Source: Halomonas halodenitrificans DSM 735 (GTDB lineage: Bacteria > Pseudomonadota > Gammaproteobacteria > Pseudomonadales > Halomonadaceae). From it: a DNA stretch of 64,000 nt. Where the stretch lies: assembly GCF_000620045.1 (NCBI RefSeq), contig NZ_JHVH01000001.1:248001-312000 (forward strand), written 5' to 3'. The notes under the pieces are model-generated. The model saw nothing but the letters and a program-made list of their open reading frames with translations, had not been told where the DNA came from and did not search any database. Each line of letters opens with the position of its first letter. Within the stretch, counting starts at the first letter, position 1. Shown here piece by piece: positions 46,536-54,681 of the stretch. The position numbers and the translations under genes are program-made.

Positions 46536-47285
46536 TCAGGCGAGCGACGTGATGCCCAGCTGATCCCCGTCGAGACGAACCTGCACTGGAGTCCCCAGCA
46601 ACCGTCGGTCGATGTCCTCCAGACGCTTGTAATCACCCGCCACCGAAAGCAGCTCGGCATGGAGCTCGCGGCAGAAGATGCCGGCCTCGGCGTCCCCATG
46701 AATACCCGCCAGGGCCCGGCCACGCAGGGCACCATAGACGTGAACGCTGCCCGCAGCGAGCACCTCGGCGCCGGCATTGACCGCTCCAATCACCACCAGA
46801 TCACCGCTGGGCGCGATAAGCTGCTGTCCGGAACGCACCGTGCCACGAAAAATGCGCCCTCCACTGGCGACATCCGGCGGCAGCGTCGGCTCAGCCGGTT
46901 CGTCTGGTGGCAAATAATCCTCGCCGGTCGCCACGCTCTCGAGGGAGCGCCCCCTGCCGGCCTCCTGAGGGGGAAACCAGCCCAGACCCAGGGCCCAGGC
47001 CGATTGCTTGACCGGATCGGCACCACCCCGCACGGCAACGGGCAGCAGCTTGTGGGCCCGGCATACGGCGCAGATACGCTCCAGAGCGAGGTAGGGCTCG
47101 TCGAGCTTCTCGACGCTAAGCACCACCGGCGTATGCTCGAAGAAGGCCGGAGACTGGCTGAGCTTGCCGGCCAGATGGTCACGAATCAGCTCGGGGTCGG
47201 CACTGGCCAGCTCCATGACCGTCATCGGCAGCATGCCTCCCTTGAAGGTGAAGGCCGTGCTTTCGCTGTCCAGTTTGAGGCTCAT
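46536..47285 (-). CDS. minC: Septum site-determining inhibitor MinC
   Basis: 249 residues; inhibits FtsZ polymerisation away from midcell. N-terminal domain (about 1-100) ends before a Pro/Glu-rich linker (GEDYLPPDEPAEPTLP), then the beta-helix C-terminal domain with SGQQLIAPSGDLVVIGAVNAGAEVLAAGSVHVYGALRGRALAGIHGDAEAGIFCRELHAELLSVAGDY, the typical MinD-binding region. I start at 47285 (MSLKLDSES), with GGAG seven bases upstream; the open frame to 47417 is unsupported. Divergent from the DUF349 gene. Confidence 0.96.
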   Translation of the reverse strand: MSLKLDSESTAFTFKGGMLPMTVMELASADPELIRDHLAGKLSQSPAFFEHTPVVLSVEKLDEPYLALERICAVCRAHKLLPVAVRGGADPVKQSAWALGLGWFPPQEAGRGRSLESVATGEDYLPPDEPAEPTLPPDVASGGRIFRGTVRSGQQLIAPSGDLVVIGAVNAGAEVLAAGSVHVYGALRGRALAGIHGDAEAGIFCRELHAELLSVAGDYKRLEDIDRRLLGTPVQVRLDGDQLGITSLA

Positions 47286-47526
47286 TACCGAACTCCATGT
47301 CGCTGTGATGAGAGTAGAGTCAAAGCTAAGCGACTCGCACCTCCCCTGCAACACCATCATACCCGCGACACCCCTCCATGTCAGTGCCGCCATACGACCA
47401 CAGACACCGCAAGACACGGACTTTTCCCCAGGCGCGTCGCATGCTTAGATAGCCTATGCTCGATTGACCCACAACGACCTGAGCGGACGCGCCACGGCAC
47501 GTCCGCCCTTCTCGCCAGGATAGCCA

Positions 47527-50298
47527 ATGCCCGGACTCCTACGCCGTCTCTTCGCGCCCCGCTGGAAACACCCCGACCCCGGCGTCCGCCGCCAGGCCAT
47601 CGAGCGTCTCGACCCCGGCCGTGACGACCAGCGTCACGCCCTGGAGCGACTGGCGGCGGACGCCGACCCGAGCGTGCGCACCGCGGCACTCATGCGCCTC
47701 GACGATCCCGAGAGCTTGATATCCCTGCTCGATGATGAAGCACGCCCCCCTGAGCTCCAGCGCCGCCTGACGGCGCTGATATGCGGCAAGGAGGGCCACC
47801 TGGAGCTCTCCGCCCGAGTCGCCATGGTGGGCCGCTTGAACGACCCCGACCTGCTCGAGGCGATCGCCCTGGAGGGCGACAACCAGCAGCTTCGGCTGGC
47901 GGCGATCGAACGCCTTCCCGACGAGGCGAGCCTGGTACGCCAGGCCTGTGACAACGGCATCGCTGCCGTGCGCCACGCCGCGGCGGCCAGGGTCGACAGC
48001 GATGCCGGCCTGGCGCGCCTGGTGCGCGAGGCGAAGCGCGACCGCCAGGTGATGCGCCAGGCCCGCGAGCGACTCAATCGCCGCCGCGCCGATGCCGCCC
48101 AGCTGGCCCTTGCCAAGGAGCGCCGCGAGGCACTGGTCAGCGCCCTGGAACGGCATGCCAACGCCCCCTGGGAGCCGCTCTATGCGGGGCGTCTGCGCCA
48201 CCTGATGCGTGAGTGGCAAGAATCGAAAGACACCCCCGAGGCAAGCCTGGAGCGTCGCTATCATGATGCCTGCCTGCGGTGCCGCAAGGTGGTCGAGGAC
48301 CACGAGGCGCAGGAGCGCGCCAATGCCGCGGCCCACCGGCACCGGGAGGATGCCAGGCAGGCCCGCACGAGCCTGGTGGAGGCGCTGGAAGAGAGCCTCG
48401 AGGCACTCGAGCGAAGCGAGACGCTGGGTGCCCAGGACCTCGCCAGCCTGCGCTCCCAGAAGCGACTCCTGGCCCAGCGTTGGCAGGAGCTCGCCGACCA
48501 GCATCTTACCGACGAGGCGCTGCGCCGACGCTATGACGATGCCCTGAACCGCTTCGAGGCAATCGGCGCCGCCTGGGAGCGTCTTGGCCAACACGCCGAC
48601 GACCTGAGGCAGGCCCTCGAAGACGACGATGAGGCACGCATGCGGGAGCTGCTTGCGGCAATCGACTGGCCCGACAATCTGGCGCCCACGCCGCTGCTCC
48701 GCAAGGCTCGCCAGCACCTCGAGCACCGCGTCACGACTTCTGAAGTAACGGCGGAGCATGTCGAAGAACAGCTGGACGAGCTAGAACGCCTGCTCGAGCG
48801 CGGCGCCTTCAAGCCTGCCAGCCGACTGCACCAACGCCTGCGACAACTTATCGAACAAGCCGATTCCACTCGGCTCCGCCCCCTGGAAGCACGAGCCAGG
48901 CGACTGGGTGCGCGACTGGCCGAACTCCGTGACTGGCGCGGCTTCGTGGCCGGCCCCAAGCGCGAACAACTGGTGGCCAGCATCGAATCATTGGCCGATG
49001 ACGAGGCTATCGTGGAAAGCTCCCTGGACCGCCGCCATCGTCAGCTGGTCAAGGAGTGGAAATCATTGGGCGACGCCGCCGCCAACCGCGAACAGGCGGC
49101 ACGCTTCCGCACCGCCTCGGACCGCATCCATCAACGCCTGGCGGCCTGGCGGGAGCGCCTGGAGGGCGAGCGGGACAACAATCTGGCGACACGCACCGCC
49201 CTCTGTGAGCAACTCGAGACCCTGCTCGACCATCCTGCCCAGGAGGCCGACCCCGACGTCCTGCGCGAAATCCGCGACCGTGCCCGGGATCAGTGGCGGC
49301 GGGCGTCACCGGTTCCTCGCCATCAGGCGGAGGCCATCGGCCGGCGGTTCGGTGTCATTCGCCATCGACTCCAGGCATTGATCGACCAGCGCGCCCAGGA
49401 GATCGCCGCGGCCAAGGGCAAGCTTATCGACGAGGCTCGGCAGCTATCGGAAGGCGACATGCCGGCAGCCCGGCGCGCCGAACAGGCCAAGGCGCTGCAA
49501 CGCCGCTGGCGGGAGCTTGGGCGGGCGCCCAAGGGTGAGGAACAGGCGCTATGGCGGGAGTTCCGCGGCCTGTGCGACACCATCTTCGCCAGCCGTGAGG
49601 CGGCTCGAAACGATAACGCTCGCCGTGCCGGCGAGCGGGTCGACGCCATGCAGGCACTGATTGACCGCATGGATGGCTGGCAGCCGACCCGGCCCACTGA
49701 CGAGGCGGTGTTGACCCAGGCGATTAGCGAGGCCGCGGCACTGGAGCCGCTCCCCGGCGGGCGCCGCAGCGAGGCCATGCGCCGACGCTGGTCAGGCATC
49801 GTACGCGCCCGACGCCAACGGCTGGAACGGCTTGCAGTGGCCGAAGCGGTAACGGCCTGGCAGGCAGTACGCCACCTGCTCGAGGCCCACCTGCAGGCCG
49901 ACGCCGAATACCTGGCCGGCAACGCCCCCCGGGACGTACCGCTTCCGGAAACCCCGAGGCTCGAGGAAGACCTGCATGACGCTCATCGCCGGCGCAACGC
50001 CGCCCGCCGGGACGCCGCCTCGACTGATACGGTCGAGGAGCGCCTCGCCCGCGTCAGGGTTCATCTGTCCTTGCTGGCCGAGGGCAGCGTCAGCCATCGC
50101 GATGACCCACTGCGCCTGGCGATTCAGGTAGAACGCCTCAACGACAGCCTGGGGCGAGAGCTGTCTCGCGCCGAGGAGGTACGCAGCGTACTGGTCGAGC
50201 TCCTGGCCATCGGCCCGGTGCCGCCGGCGCTCTGGGAGTACCGGGTCGGCGAGCTGGATCGCCTGCTGGAACGACTCTCGAGCCTCCCGCCTCCCTGA
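47527..50298 (+). CDS. Large DUF349 coiled-coil protein
   Basis: 923 residues, almost entirely helical, very rich in Arg, Glu, Ala and Leu, with no signal peptide or membrane span. Residues about 20-190 show HEAT-like short helical repeats (RLDDPESLISLLDDEARPPELQRRL...), and the rest contains several DUF349 units with the WRELGRAPKGEEQALWREFRGLCDTIFASREAAR pattern. Function not known to me. It is divergent from minC. The same gene type sits near min genes in some Pseudomonas relatives. Probably cytoplasmic; nucleic-acid or ribosome binding is a guess from its composition. Confidence 0.78.
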   Translation: MPGLLRRLFAPRWKHPDPGVRRQAIERLDPGRDDQRHALERLAADADPSVRTAALMRLDDPESLISLLDDEARPPELQRRLTALICGKEGHLELSARVAMVGRLNDPDLLEAIALEGDNQQLRLAAIERLPDEASLVRQACDNGIAAVRHAAAARVDSDAGLARLVREAKRDRQVMRQARERLNRRRADAAQLALAKERREALVSALERHANAPWEPLYAGRLRHLMREWQESKDTPEASLERRYHDACLRCRKVVEDHEAQERANAAAHRHREDARQARTSLVEALEESLEALERSETLGAQDLASLRSQKRLLAQRWQELADQHLTDEALRRRYDDALNRFEAIGAAWERLGQHADDLRQALEDDDEARMRELLAAIDWPDNLAPTPLLRKARQHLEHRVTTSEVTAEHVEEQLDELERLLERGAFKPASRLHQRLRQLIEQADSTRLRPLEARARRLGARLAELRDWRGFVAGPKREQLVASIESLADDEAIVESSLDRRHRQLVKEWKSLGDAAANREQAARFRTASDRIHQRLAAWRERLEGERDNNLATRTALCEQLETLLDHPAQEADPDVLREIRDRARDQWRRASPVPRHQAEAIGRRFGVIRHRLQALIDQRAQEIAAAKGKLIDEARQLSEGDMPAARRAEQAKALQRRWRELGRAPKGEEQALWREFRGLCDTIFASREAARNDNARRAGERVDAMQALIDRMDGWQPTRPTDEAVLTQAISEAAALEPLPGGRRSEAMRRRWSGIVRARRQRLERLAVAEAVTAWQAVRHLLEAHLQADAEYLAGNAPRDVPLPETPRLEEDLHDAHRRRNAARRDAASTDTVEERLARVRVHLSLLAEGSVSHRDDPLRLAIQVERLNDSLGRELSRAEEVRSVLVELLAIGPVPPALWEYRVGELDRLLERLSSLPPP

Positions 50299-50323
50299 GG
50301 CTATTCGCCGGTCCAAAACGGAG

Positions 50324-50353
50324 CAGGAGCACAGGGTCTCCCCTGTGCTCCTG
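50324..50353. terminator. Bidirectional terminator between DUF349 gene and phaB
   Basis: CAGGAGCACAGGG/CCCTGTGCTCCTG, a 13-bp perfect stem with a TCTC loop, in the 93-base gap between the convergent genes. T-rich sequence on either side is weak (GTTG). Confidence 0.7.
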
Positions 50354-50391
50354 TTGTGCGCCGCCCCGCTATACACGGGAAACGGTCCGCA

Positions 50392-51138
50392 TCAGCCCAT
50401 GAACTGGCCGCCATTGATGTCGATATTGGCGCCGGTAATAAAACCGGACTCCTCGTCGGCCAGATAGGCCACCAGGCGACCGATCTCCTCGGGCTTGCCA
50501 TAACGCTTGACCGGAATGGTTTCACGGATCGACTCGCGCACCTTCTCCGGAATATTCATGATCATGTCGGTGGCGATATAGCCCGGCGACACGGTGTTCA
50601 CGGTGATGCCCTTGGTGGCAGTCTCCTGGGCCAGGGACATGGTCAGGCCATGCATCCCCGCCTTGGCGGCGGCATAGTTCACCTGACCGAACTGCCCCTT
50701 GCGGCCATTGATCGAGGAGATATTGATGATGCGGCCATACTGCTGGCCGAGCATGCCCTCTATCACGCTACGACAGGTATTGAAGACGCTGTTCAGGTTG
50801 GTATCGATGACCTCATGCCACTGATCGGTACTCATCTTCTTCATGGTGCCATCACGAGTGATGCCAGCACAGTTGACCAGCACGGCGATGGACCCGTGCT
50901 TCTCCTCGATCTCCTTGACGCCCTTAACGCAGGCATCGTAATCGACCAGGTCGACCCCGGCGATGTCGATGTTGTCGAAGCCGGCGGCCTTCTGCTCCTC
51001 GAGCCAGGCCTTGGCCTTCTCCGGGTTGTGATAACCGGCCACTACCTTATAGCCCTCAGCGGCCAGTGAACGGCAGATCGCACTACCGATACCGCCGGTA
51101 CCACCGGTGACCCAAGCAACGCGTGATGAGTTGGCCAT
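50392..51138 (-). CDS. phaB: Acetoacetyl-CoA reductase (PhaB type)
   Basis: 248-residue short-chain dehydrogenase. NADPH loop VTGGTGGIGSAICRSLA, then NCAGITRDGTMKKM, INISSINGRKGQFGQVNYAAAKAG (Ser-Tyr-Lys triad, Tyr about 153), and PGYIATDM. Close to PhaB, which makes (R)-3-hydroxybutyryl-CoA for polyhydroxybutyrate. FabG is the alternative, but the QFGQVNYAAAKAG and RDGTMKKM segments are PhaB-like. No phaA, phaC or phasin is adjacent. ATG start on a long leader of 190 bases that ends at the tRNA promoter region. Confidence 0.88.
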   Translation of the reverse strand: MANSSRVAWVTGGTGGIGSAICRSLAAEGYKVVAGYHNPEKAKAWLEEQKAAGFDNIDIAGVDLVDYDACVKGVKEIEEKHGSIAVLVNCAGITRDGTMKKMSTDQWHEVIDTNLNSVFNTCRSVIEGMLGQQYGRIINISSINGRKGQFGQVNYAAAKAGMHGLTMSLAQETATKGITVNTVSPGYIATDMIMNIPEKVRESIRETIPVKRYGKPEEIGRLVAYLADEESGFITGANIDINGGQFMG

Positions 51139-51286
51139 ATTTATCCCCCTGAAGAAAATGATGACACTGCGCCCCGACCAGGCCTGGCGGCGGCGCCTTG
51201 ATATCAGTCAGCTCATCAAACCGATAACAAGCCAAGGGCAGTATGGCGCAAGGAAGGCATGAGGGACGAGCGTTTGACGTCAACCC

Positions 51287-51314
51287 TTGACTAAAGGTGA
51301 ATCCCGTGTAGAAT
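51287..51314 (+). promoter_or_regulatory. Promoter of the initiator tRNA
   Basis: TTGACT (51287-51292) and TAGAAT (51309-51314) are spaced 16 bases, with a GC-rich discriminator (GCGCCC) before the expected start at about 51321, which lies 8 bases before the tRNA. That is the structure of stringently controlled tRNA promoters. Confidence 0.7.
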
Positions 51315-51328
51315 GCGCCCTACATTGA

Positions 51329-51405
<77 letters not shown>

Positions 51406-51416
51406 ATATTCAGAGA

Positions 51417-51446
51417 AAGCCGATTCCTACGGGAGTCGGCTTTTTT
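51417..51446 (+). terminator. Terminator of the initiator tRNA gene
   Basis: AAGCCGATTCC/GGAGTCGGCTT, an 11-bp stem with one G-T wobble and a 4-base loop, followed by six T. Starts 11 bases after the CCA end. Confidence 0.92.
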
Positions 51447-51463
51447 CGTGTCGATCACCCGGC

Positions 51464-51654
51464 GGTCATCGGTTCGCTCTTGTTTCAGAACCGGCGGTCC
51501 CCGCTACCCATATTTCGAGAAGGCCGATTCCTAGGGGAGTCGGCTTTTTTCGTGCCGATCACCCGGCGGTCATCGGTTCCCTCTCGCTTCAGAACCAGCG
51601 GTCCCCGCTACCCATATTCCGAGAAGGCCGATTCCTAGGGGAGTCGGCTTTTTT
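51464..51654 (+). repeat. Two further tandem copies of the tRNA 3' end plus terminator
   Basis: Starting at GGTCATCGGTTC (51464 and 51568), each unit carries the 3' part of the tRNA (T-loop start, then GTCCCCGCTACC), a CATATT spacer and a terminator (GCCGATTCC stem, T6; 51523-51550 and 51625-51654). The units are 104 bases apart; the tRNA itself is copy 1 (51374 onward). The copies carry a 14-base insertion inside the T-arm and lack the 5' half, so they cannot fold as tRNA. The rest of the 500-base gap to 51906 is two TetR operators and about 100 bases with nothing recognised. Confidence 0.88.
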
Positions 51655-51757
51655 CGTGCCGATCATCCGGCGGATGCCTTAAGCCAACAGCGATGCCGAG
51701 GCTCTGCCAGGCGCACAATCATGCCCCGCAGGGCTAACCGAGAACGTCACACCAACA

Positions 51758-51775
51758 TTTGAGCGATCACTCAAA
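51758..51775. promoter_or_regulatory. TetR operator 1
   Basis: TTTGAGCGATCACTCAAA, an 18-bp near-palindrome 131 bases before the AhpD-like start. Same half-sites as 51825 and 53518. Confidence 0.75.
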
Positions 51776-51824
51776 ATGATTTAGGGTGATGTCGTCAGCA
51801 CGCCGAGGGCTTTTCTCGCCCTTT

Positions 51825-51842
51825 TTTGAGCGATCACTCAAA
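51825..51842. promoter_or_regulatory. TetR operator 2
   Basis: Second identical TTTGAGCGATCACTCAAA, 67 bases downstream of operator 1 and 63 bases before the AhpD-like start. A spacing of about 6.4 helical turns would allow two dimers or looping. Confidence 0.75.
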
Positions 51843-51905
51843 AATCATCGGCGTCACCCTATGCTGCCATCTGGCAGCCCTGTTCTCGCTTGAAGGAGTC
51901 ATTCC

Positions 51906-52460
51906 ATGACCGAATTCACTCTTCACGACCAGCAAAGCGCACCGGCGGACAGCCAGCCGCTACTCGATAATTCCATCCAGGCCTTCGGCATGGTGCCGGG
52001 GCTCCACGCCGTGATGGCGGAGGCGCCCGGACTGCTGGAAGGGTATCAGCGGCTCCATCAGCTGTTCCTGGACAGCAGCTTCAACGACGACGAAGTGACC
52101 GTGGTGTGGCAAACCATCAACGTGGAGCATGAATGCCACTACTGCGTGCCTGCCCATACCGGCATTGCCAAGAGCATGAAGATCGACGATGCCATCACCG
52201 ATGCCCTGCGCAACGAGACGCCGCTGCCCACGGAACGCCTGGAAGCCTTGCGCGACTTCACGCTTGCCGTGGTACGCGGGCGTGGCAACGTCGACGACGC
52301 CGCCATTCAATCGTTTCTGGAGGCGGGCTTCACCAGGCGTCAGATCCTCGAGGTGGTCCTGGCCTGTGCCCAGAAGGTCATGAGCAACTACACCAACCAC
52401 CTTGCCGAGACGCCGATCGACAAGCCCTTCCAGAAATTCGAGTGGCACAAGGCAAGCTGA
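51906..52460 (+). CDS. Carboxymuconolactone decarboxylase-family (AhpD-like) protein
   Basis: 184-residue helical protein. The redox centre is NVEHECHYCVPAHT: Cys77 and Cys80 with His84 three residues after, and acidic residues at 74 and 76. This is the AhpD-type CxxC plus His motif found in alkylhydroperoxidase-like proteins. TQEF-like hydrophilic start, no signal. GAAGGAG lies before the ATG. The thioredoxin gene follows by 13 bases, so a coupled disulfide exchange is likely. Expression is expected to be repressed by the TetR at 52880. Confidence 0.85.
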   Translation: MTEFTLHDQQSAPADSQPLLDNSIQAFGMVPGLHAVMAEAPGLLEGYQRLHQLFLDSSFNDDEVTVVWQTINVEHECHYCVPAHTGIAKSMKIDDAITDALRNETPLPTERLEALRDFTLAVVRGRGNVDDAAIQSFLEAGFTRRQILEVVLACAQKVMSNYTNHLAETPIDKPFQKFEWHKAS

Positions 52461-52473
52461 AGAGGAAAACGAT

Positions 52474-52797
52474 ATGCAACACCTGACAGCGGTCGATGAG
52501 AGCAGCTATACCAAAGAGGTCGTGGAAAGCCAGACACCGGTGCTGATCAAGTTCTGGGCACCATGGTGCGCGCCCTGCAAGATACTCGACCCGGTGGTCG
52601 AATCCATCGCCGAGGAGCGGGGGGAGGCCCTCAAGGTGGTGACACTCAACGTCGACGAGGCGCCGGGCCTTGCCGCTCAGAACGGCGTGCGCGGCCTGCC
52701 TACCGTGATGTTGTTCAAGGGTGGGGAAAGGCTCGAAGCACTCAGCGGCGTGCAGCCCAAGGAAAACTTCGACGCTCTTCTGACCCGCCATATCTAA
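52474..52797 (+). CDS. Thioredoxin
   Basis: 107-residue thioredoxin with WAPWCAPCK (Cys32, Cys35), FWAPW and the cis-Pro loop VRGLPTVMLFKGGE. Start at 52474; the upstream frame overlaps the AhpD gene. Its partner is probably the AhpD-like protein. The active-site dipeptide Ala-Pro rather than Gly-Pro makes it distinct from the housekeeping TrxA. A terminator follows. Confidence 0.92.
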   Translation: MQHLTAVDESSYTKEVVESQTPVLIKFWAPWCAPCKILDPVVESIAEERGEALKVVTLNVDEAPGLAAQNGVRGLPTVMLFKGGERLEALSGVQPKENFDALLTRHI

Positions 52798-52828
52798 GGC
52801 CAAGAAGCCTGGATATCGAGCGACACAG

Positions 52829-52869
52829 CGTGGCCCAGTGAAGGCATCATATCCATTCACTGGGCCACG
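52829..52869. terminator. Bidirectional terminator between thioredoxin and tetR
   Basis: CGTGGCCCAGTGAA and its exact complement, 14-bp stem with a 13-base loop, in the gap between convergent genes. No T-run, but the stem is strong on both strands. Confidence 0.7.
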
Positions 52870-52879
52870 CCTGGAAGGG

Positions 52880-53482
52880 TCAGGCGGTAGAGGAGCGAAG
52901 CGCCTCCAGGGAGGCGGCCATATCCTCGGCCACGGCATGGACGGCCGCACTCTCGATATCGCGCTGGGCGAAGGAGCGCAGCCCCATCACCTCGGCCTGC
53001 AAGCGTCGGCCCAGCCGGACGGGGTCGAGCCGCGGGTCCAGCTCGCCTGCCTCCTGCGCCTTGGCGAAGCAGGCAATAAAGCGCGCCTCCATCCCGGCGA
53101 GCAGCGCCTCGGCCTTGCCCCGGGCGACCCGCTCCTGCTCCCCCAGCTCCAGCAGACTCTTGACCAGCATGCAGGCACGACTGGGTGCTTCGTGATCGCA
53201 GAGCCCACCCAGCTGGCGCAGGTAAGCGGCCAACCCGGCCAGCAGTGATTCATGAGACGCCAGGACACGCTCGAGCTCAGCCAGCGCCAGGCGGGCATAA
53301 CGCTCCAGCGCCTCCTGGAATAGCTGACCCTTGCTGCCGAAGGCGGCATAGATACTCCCCGGACGCATATCCAGGGCGCCCTCGATATCCTTCAGCGAGG
53401 TGGCATGAAACCCCTTGCGCCAGAATAGTCCCAGGGCACGCTCCAGAGAGTCTTGCCGGTCATGCAGTGTGGTGCGAGACAT
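52880..53482 (-). CDS. TetR-family repressor of the AhpD-thioredoxin operon
   Basis: 200 residues. Helix-turn-helix GFHATSLKDIEGALDMRPGSIYAAFGSKGQLFQEALERYA at about 22-60, the AcrR/TetR pattern with a Y-x-x-F motif. The C-terminal domain contains a Cys-rich patch (GLCDHEAPSRACMLV) that could sense oxidants or electrophiles (inference). Start at 53482 (MSRTTLHDRQ); the frame further upstream runs over the operator at 53518. Convergent with the operon it likely controls, but sharing identical operators with it. Confidence 0.88.
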   Translation of the reverse strand: MSRTTLHDRQDSLERALGLFWRKGFHATSLKDIEGALDMRPGSIYAAFGSKGQLFQEALERYARLALAELERVLASHESLLAGLAAYLRQLGGLCDHEAPSRACMLVKSLLELGEQERVARGKAEALLAGMEARFIACFAKAQEAGELDPRLDPVRLGRRLQAEVMGLRSFAQRDIESAAVHAVAEDMAASLEALRSSTA

Positions 53483-53517
53483 AGTGGCGTCCCATGATTT
53501 CAGCGTAGCAACGCAAC

Positions 53518-53533
53518 TTGAGTGATCACTCAA
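53518..53533. promoter_or_regulatory. TetR operator 3 (autoregulatory)
   Basis: TTGAGTGATCACTCAA, an exact 16-bp palindrome 35 bases before the TetR start. Differs from operators 1 and 2 by one half-site base (T for C). The 292-base gap to 53775 holds this, then about 140 bases of nothing recognised, then the galactonate promoter. Confidence 0.75.
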
Positions 53534-53675
53534 TGCTACTCTCCCGCCGCCGCCCACGTCCACTCTCCCCACTCAGCCCACCTAATCCCCAGGGCGATCG
53601 TCGCTAGCCTGACAGCGCGATGGCTCGGGGCCGATCATGAGTCGAGACATCATCAACCTGGACATTAATCACAAA

Positions 53676-53695
53676 ATGTAAGACAAATATATAAT
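53676..53695 (+). promoter_or_regulatory. Galactonate-operon promoter with GntR-type operator
   Basis: -10 TATAAT at 53690-53695, 80 bases before the symporter ATG. Just upstream is ATGTAAGACAA (53676-53686), which fits the GntR/FadR-subfamily pattern T-n-GT-N3-AC-n-A. No good -35 is present. A DgoR repressor encoded downstream is the expected ligand-responsive factor. Confidence 0.45.
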
Positions 53696-53774
53696 GGTGT
53701 CGGTCCTTTGGTTGGCTACACTGACGTGCACTACCCTCTAGAGTCGCTGCTTGCGTCCAGGACAAAGACAACCC

Positions 53775-54622
53775 ATGAATGCCTTAACCCTGATTTCATT
53801 CGTCTTTTTCACCGCCCTGGTGGCCTTCACCACCTGGCGGATGACCCGACACGATGATCACCAACACTCCACAGGCTTCTTCCTGGCGGGGCGCAGCCTG
53901 ACCTTTCCGATCATCGCCGGTTCGCTGCTGATGACCAACCTCTCGACGGAGCAGATGGTGGGCCTGAACGACGCCGCCTTCACCGACGGCCTGTCGGTCA
54001 TGGCCTGGGAGGTCGTGGCGGTGGTTGCACTGGTGGCCGCAGCGCTGTTCTTCCTGCCGCGCTTCTTGAAGAGTGGTATCACCACGATCCCGGAGCTGTT
54101 GGCGCTGCGCTTCGATCGCACCACCCAGTTGATCGCCAACGTCATGTTCATGGTCGCCTACGCGGTGATCCTGCTGCCGAGCATCCTCTACTCCGGGGCC
54201 CTGGGGCTGATCGGGTTGCTCGACCTCCAGACCCTCACCGGGATCGAGTCGACGCAGGTCCTGTTGGTCGGCACGATCATCGCCGTGGGCGTAGGCGGCT
54301 CCATCTATGCGCTATTCGGCGGGCTGCGCTCGATCGCCATCTCCGACACCCTGAACGGCATCGGTCTGCTGGCCGGGGGGCATGTTGATCGTCTACTTCG
54401 GCCTGAATGCCGTCAGCGATGGACAAGGGGTGCTGGCCGGAGCTCAGCGTGCTGGTGGCTCTGGTGGTGATGATGCTGGCCTTCGGCAAGTATGCACCGC
54501 GCGCCCAGCCCTGGGTGCAGGAAGACGTGAAGGCCATCGACATGACGCCCTGGACAGGAGCGAAGTATGCCGGGCTGGGGCTGCTGATACTGGTCATCGG
54601 CATCTACATCAGCTTTATTTAA
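53775..54622 (+). pseudogene. Broken sodium/solute symporter (SLC5 family)
   Basis: Starts as a solute:sodium symporter, MNALTLISFVFFTALVAFTTWRMTR..., with several membrane helices and SIYALFGGLRSIAISDTLNGIGLLAGG. A run of six G at about 54375-54380 shifts the frame by one; the original frame resumes as MLIVYFGLNAVSDG. A large part of the protein (about 230-250 residues of the usual 520) is missing after that, and the C-terminal helix resumes in another frame: LSVLVALVVMMLAFGKYAPRAQPW...AKYAGLGLLILVIGIYISFI, ending 54622. The extra G could be a sequencing error; the deletion cannot. First gene of the galactonate operon, so presumably its former importer. Confidence 0.85.
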
Positions 54623-54681
54623 GGCCTGTATAATTGTCTGATATACATGAAGCATCATCAGATATTCAGGGAGCACTCGTC

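Noticed and set aside
50392..51138. FabG instead of PhaB
   Set aside because: The QFGQVNYAAAKAG and TRDGTMKKM segments fit PhaB; no fab genes are adjacent. A FabG role remains a minor possibility.
51464..51654. CRISPR array or extra tRNA genes
   Set aside because: Only three units, no unique spacers, no cas genes; the copies lack a 5' half and cannot fold as tRNA.
54375..54380. Symporter frameshift as a simple sequencing error in the G6 run
   Set aside because: Possible for the frameshift, but the missing middle half of the protein is independent evidence of decay.
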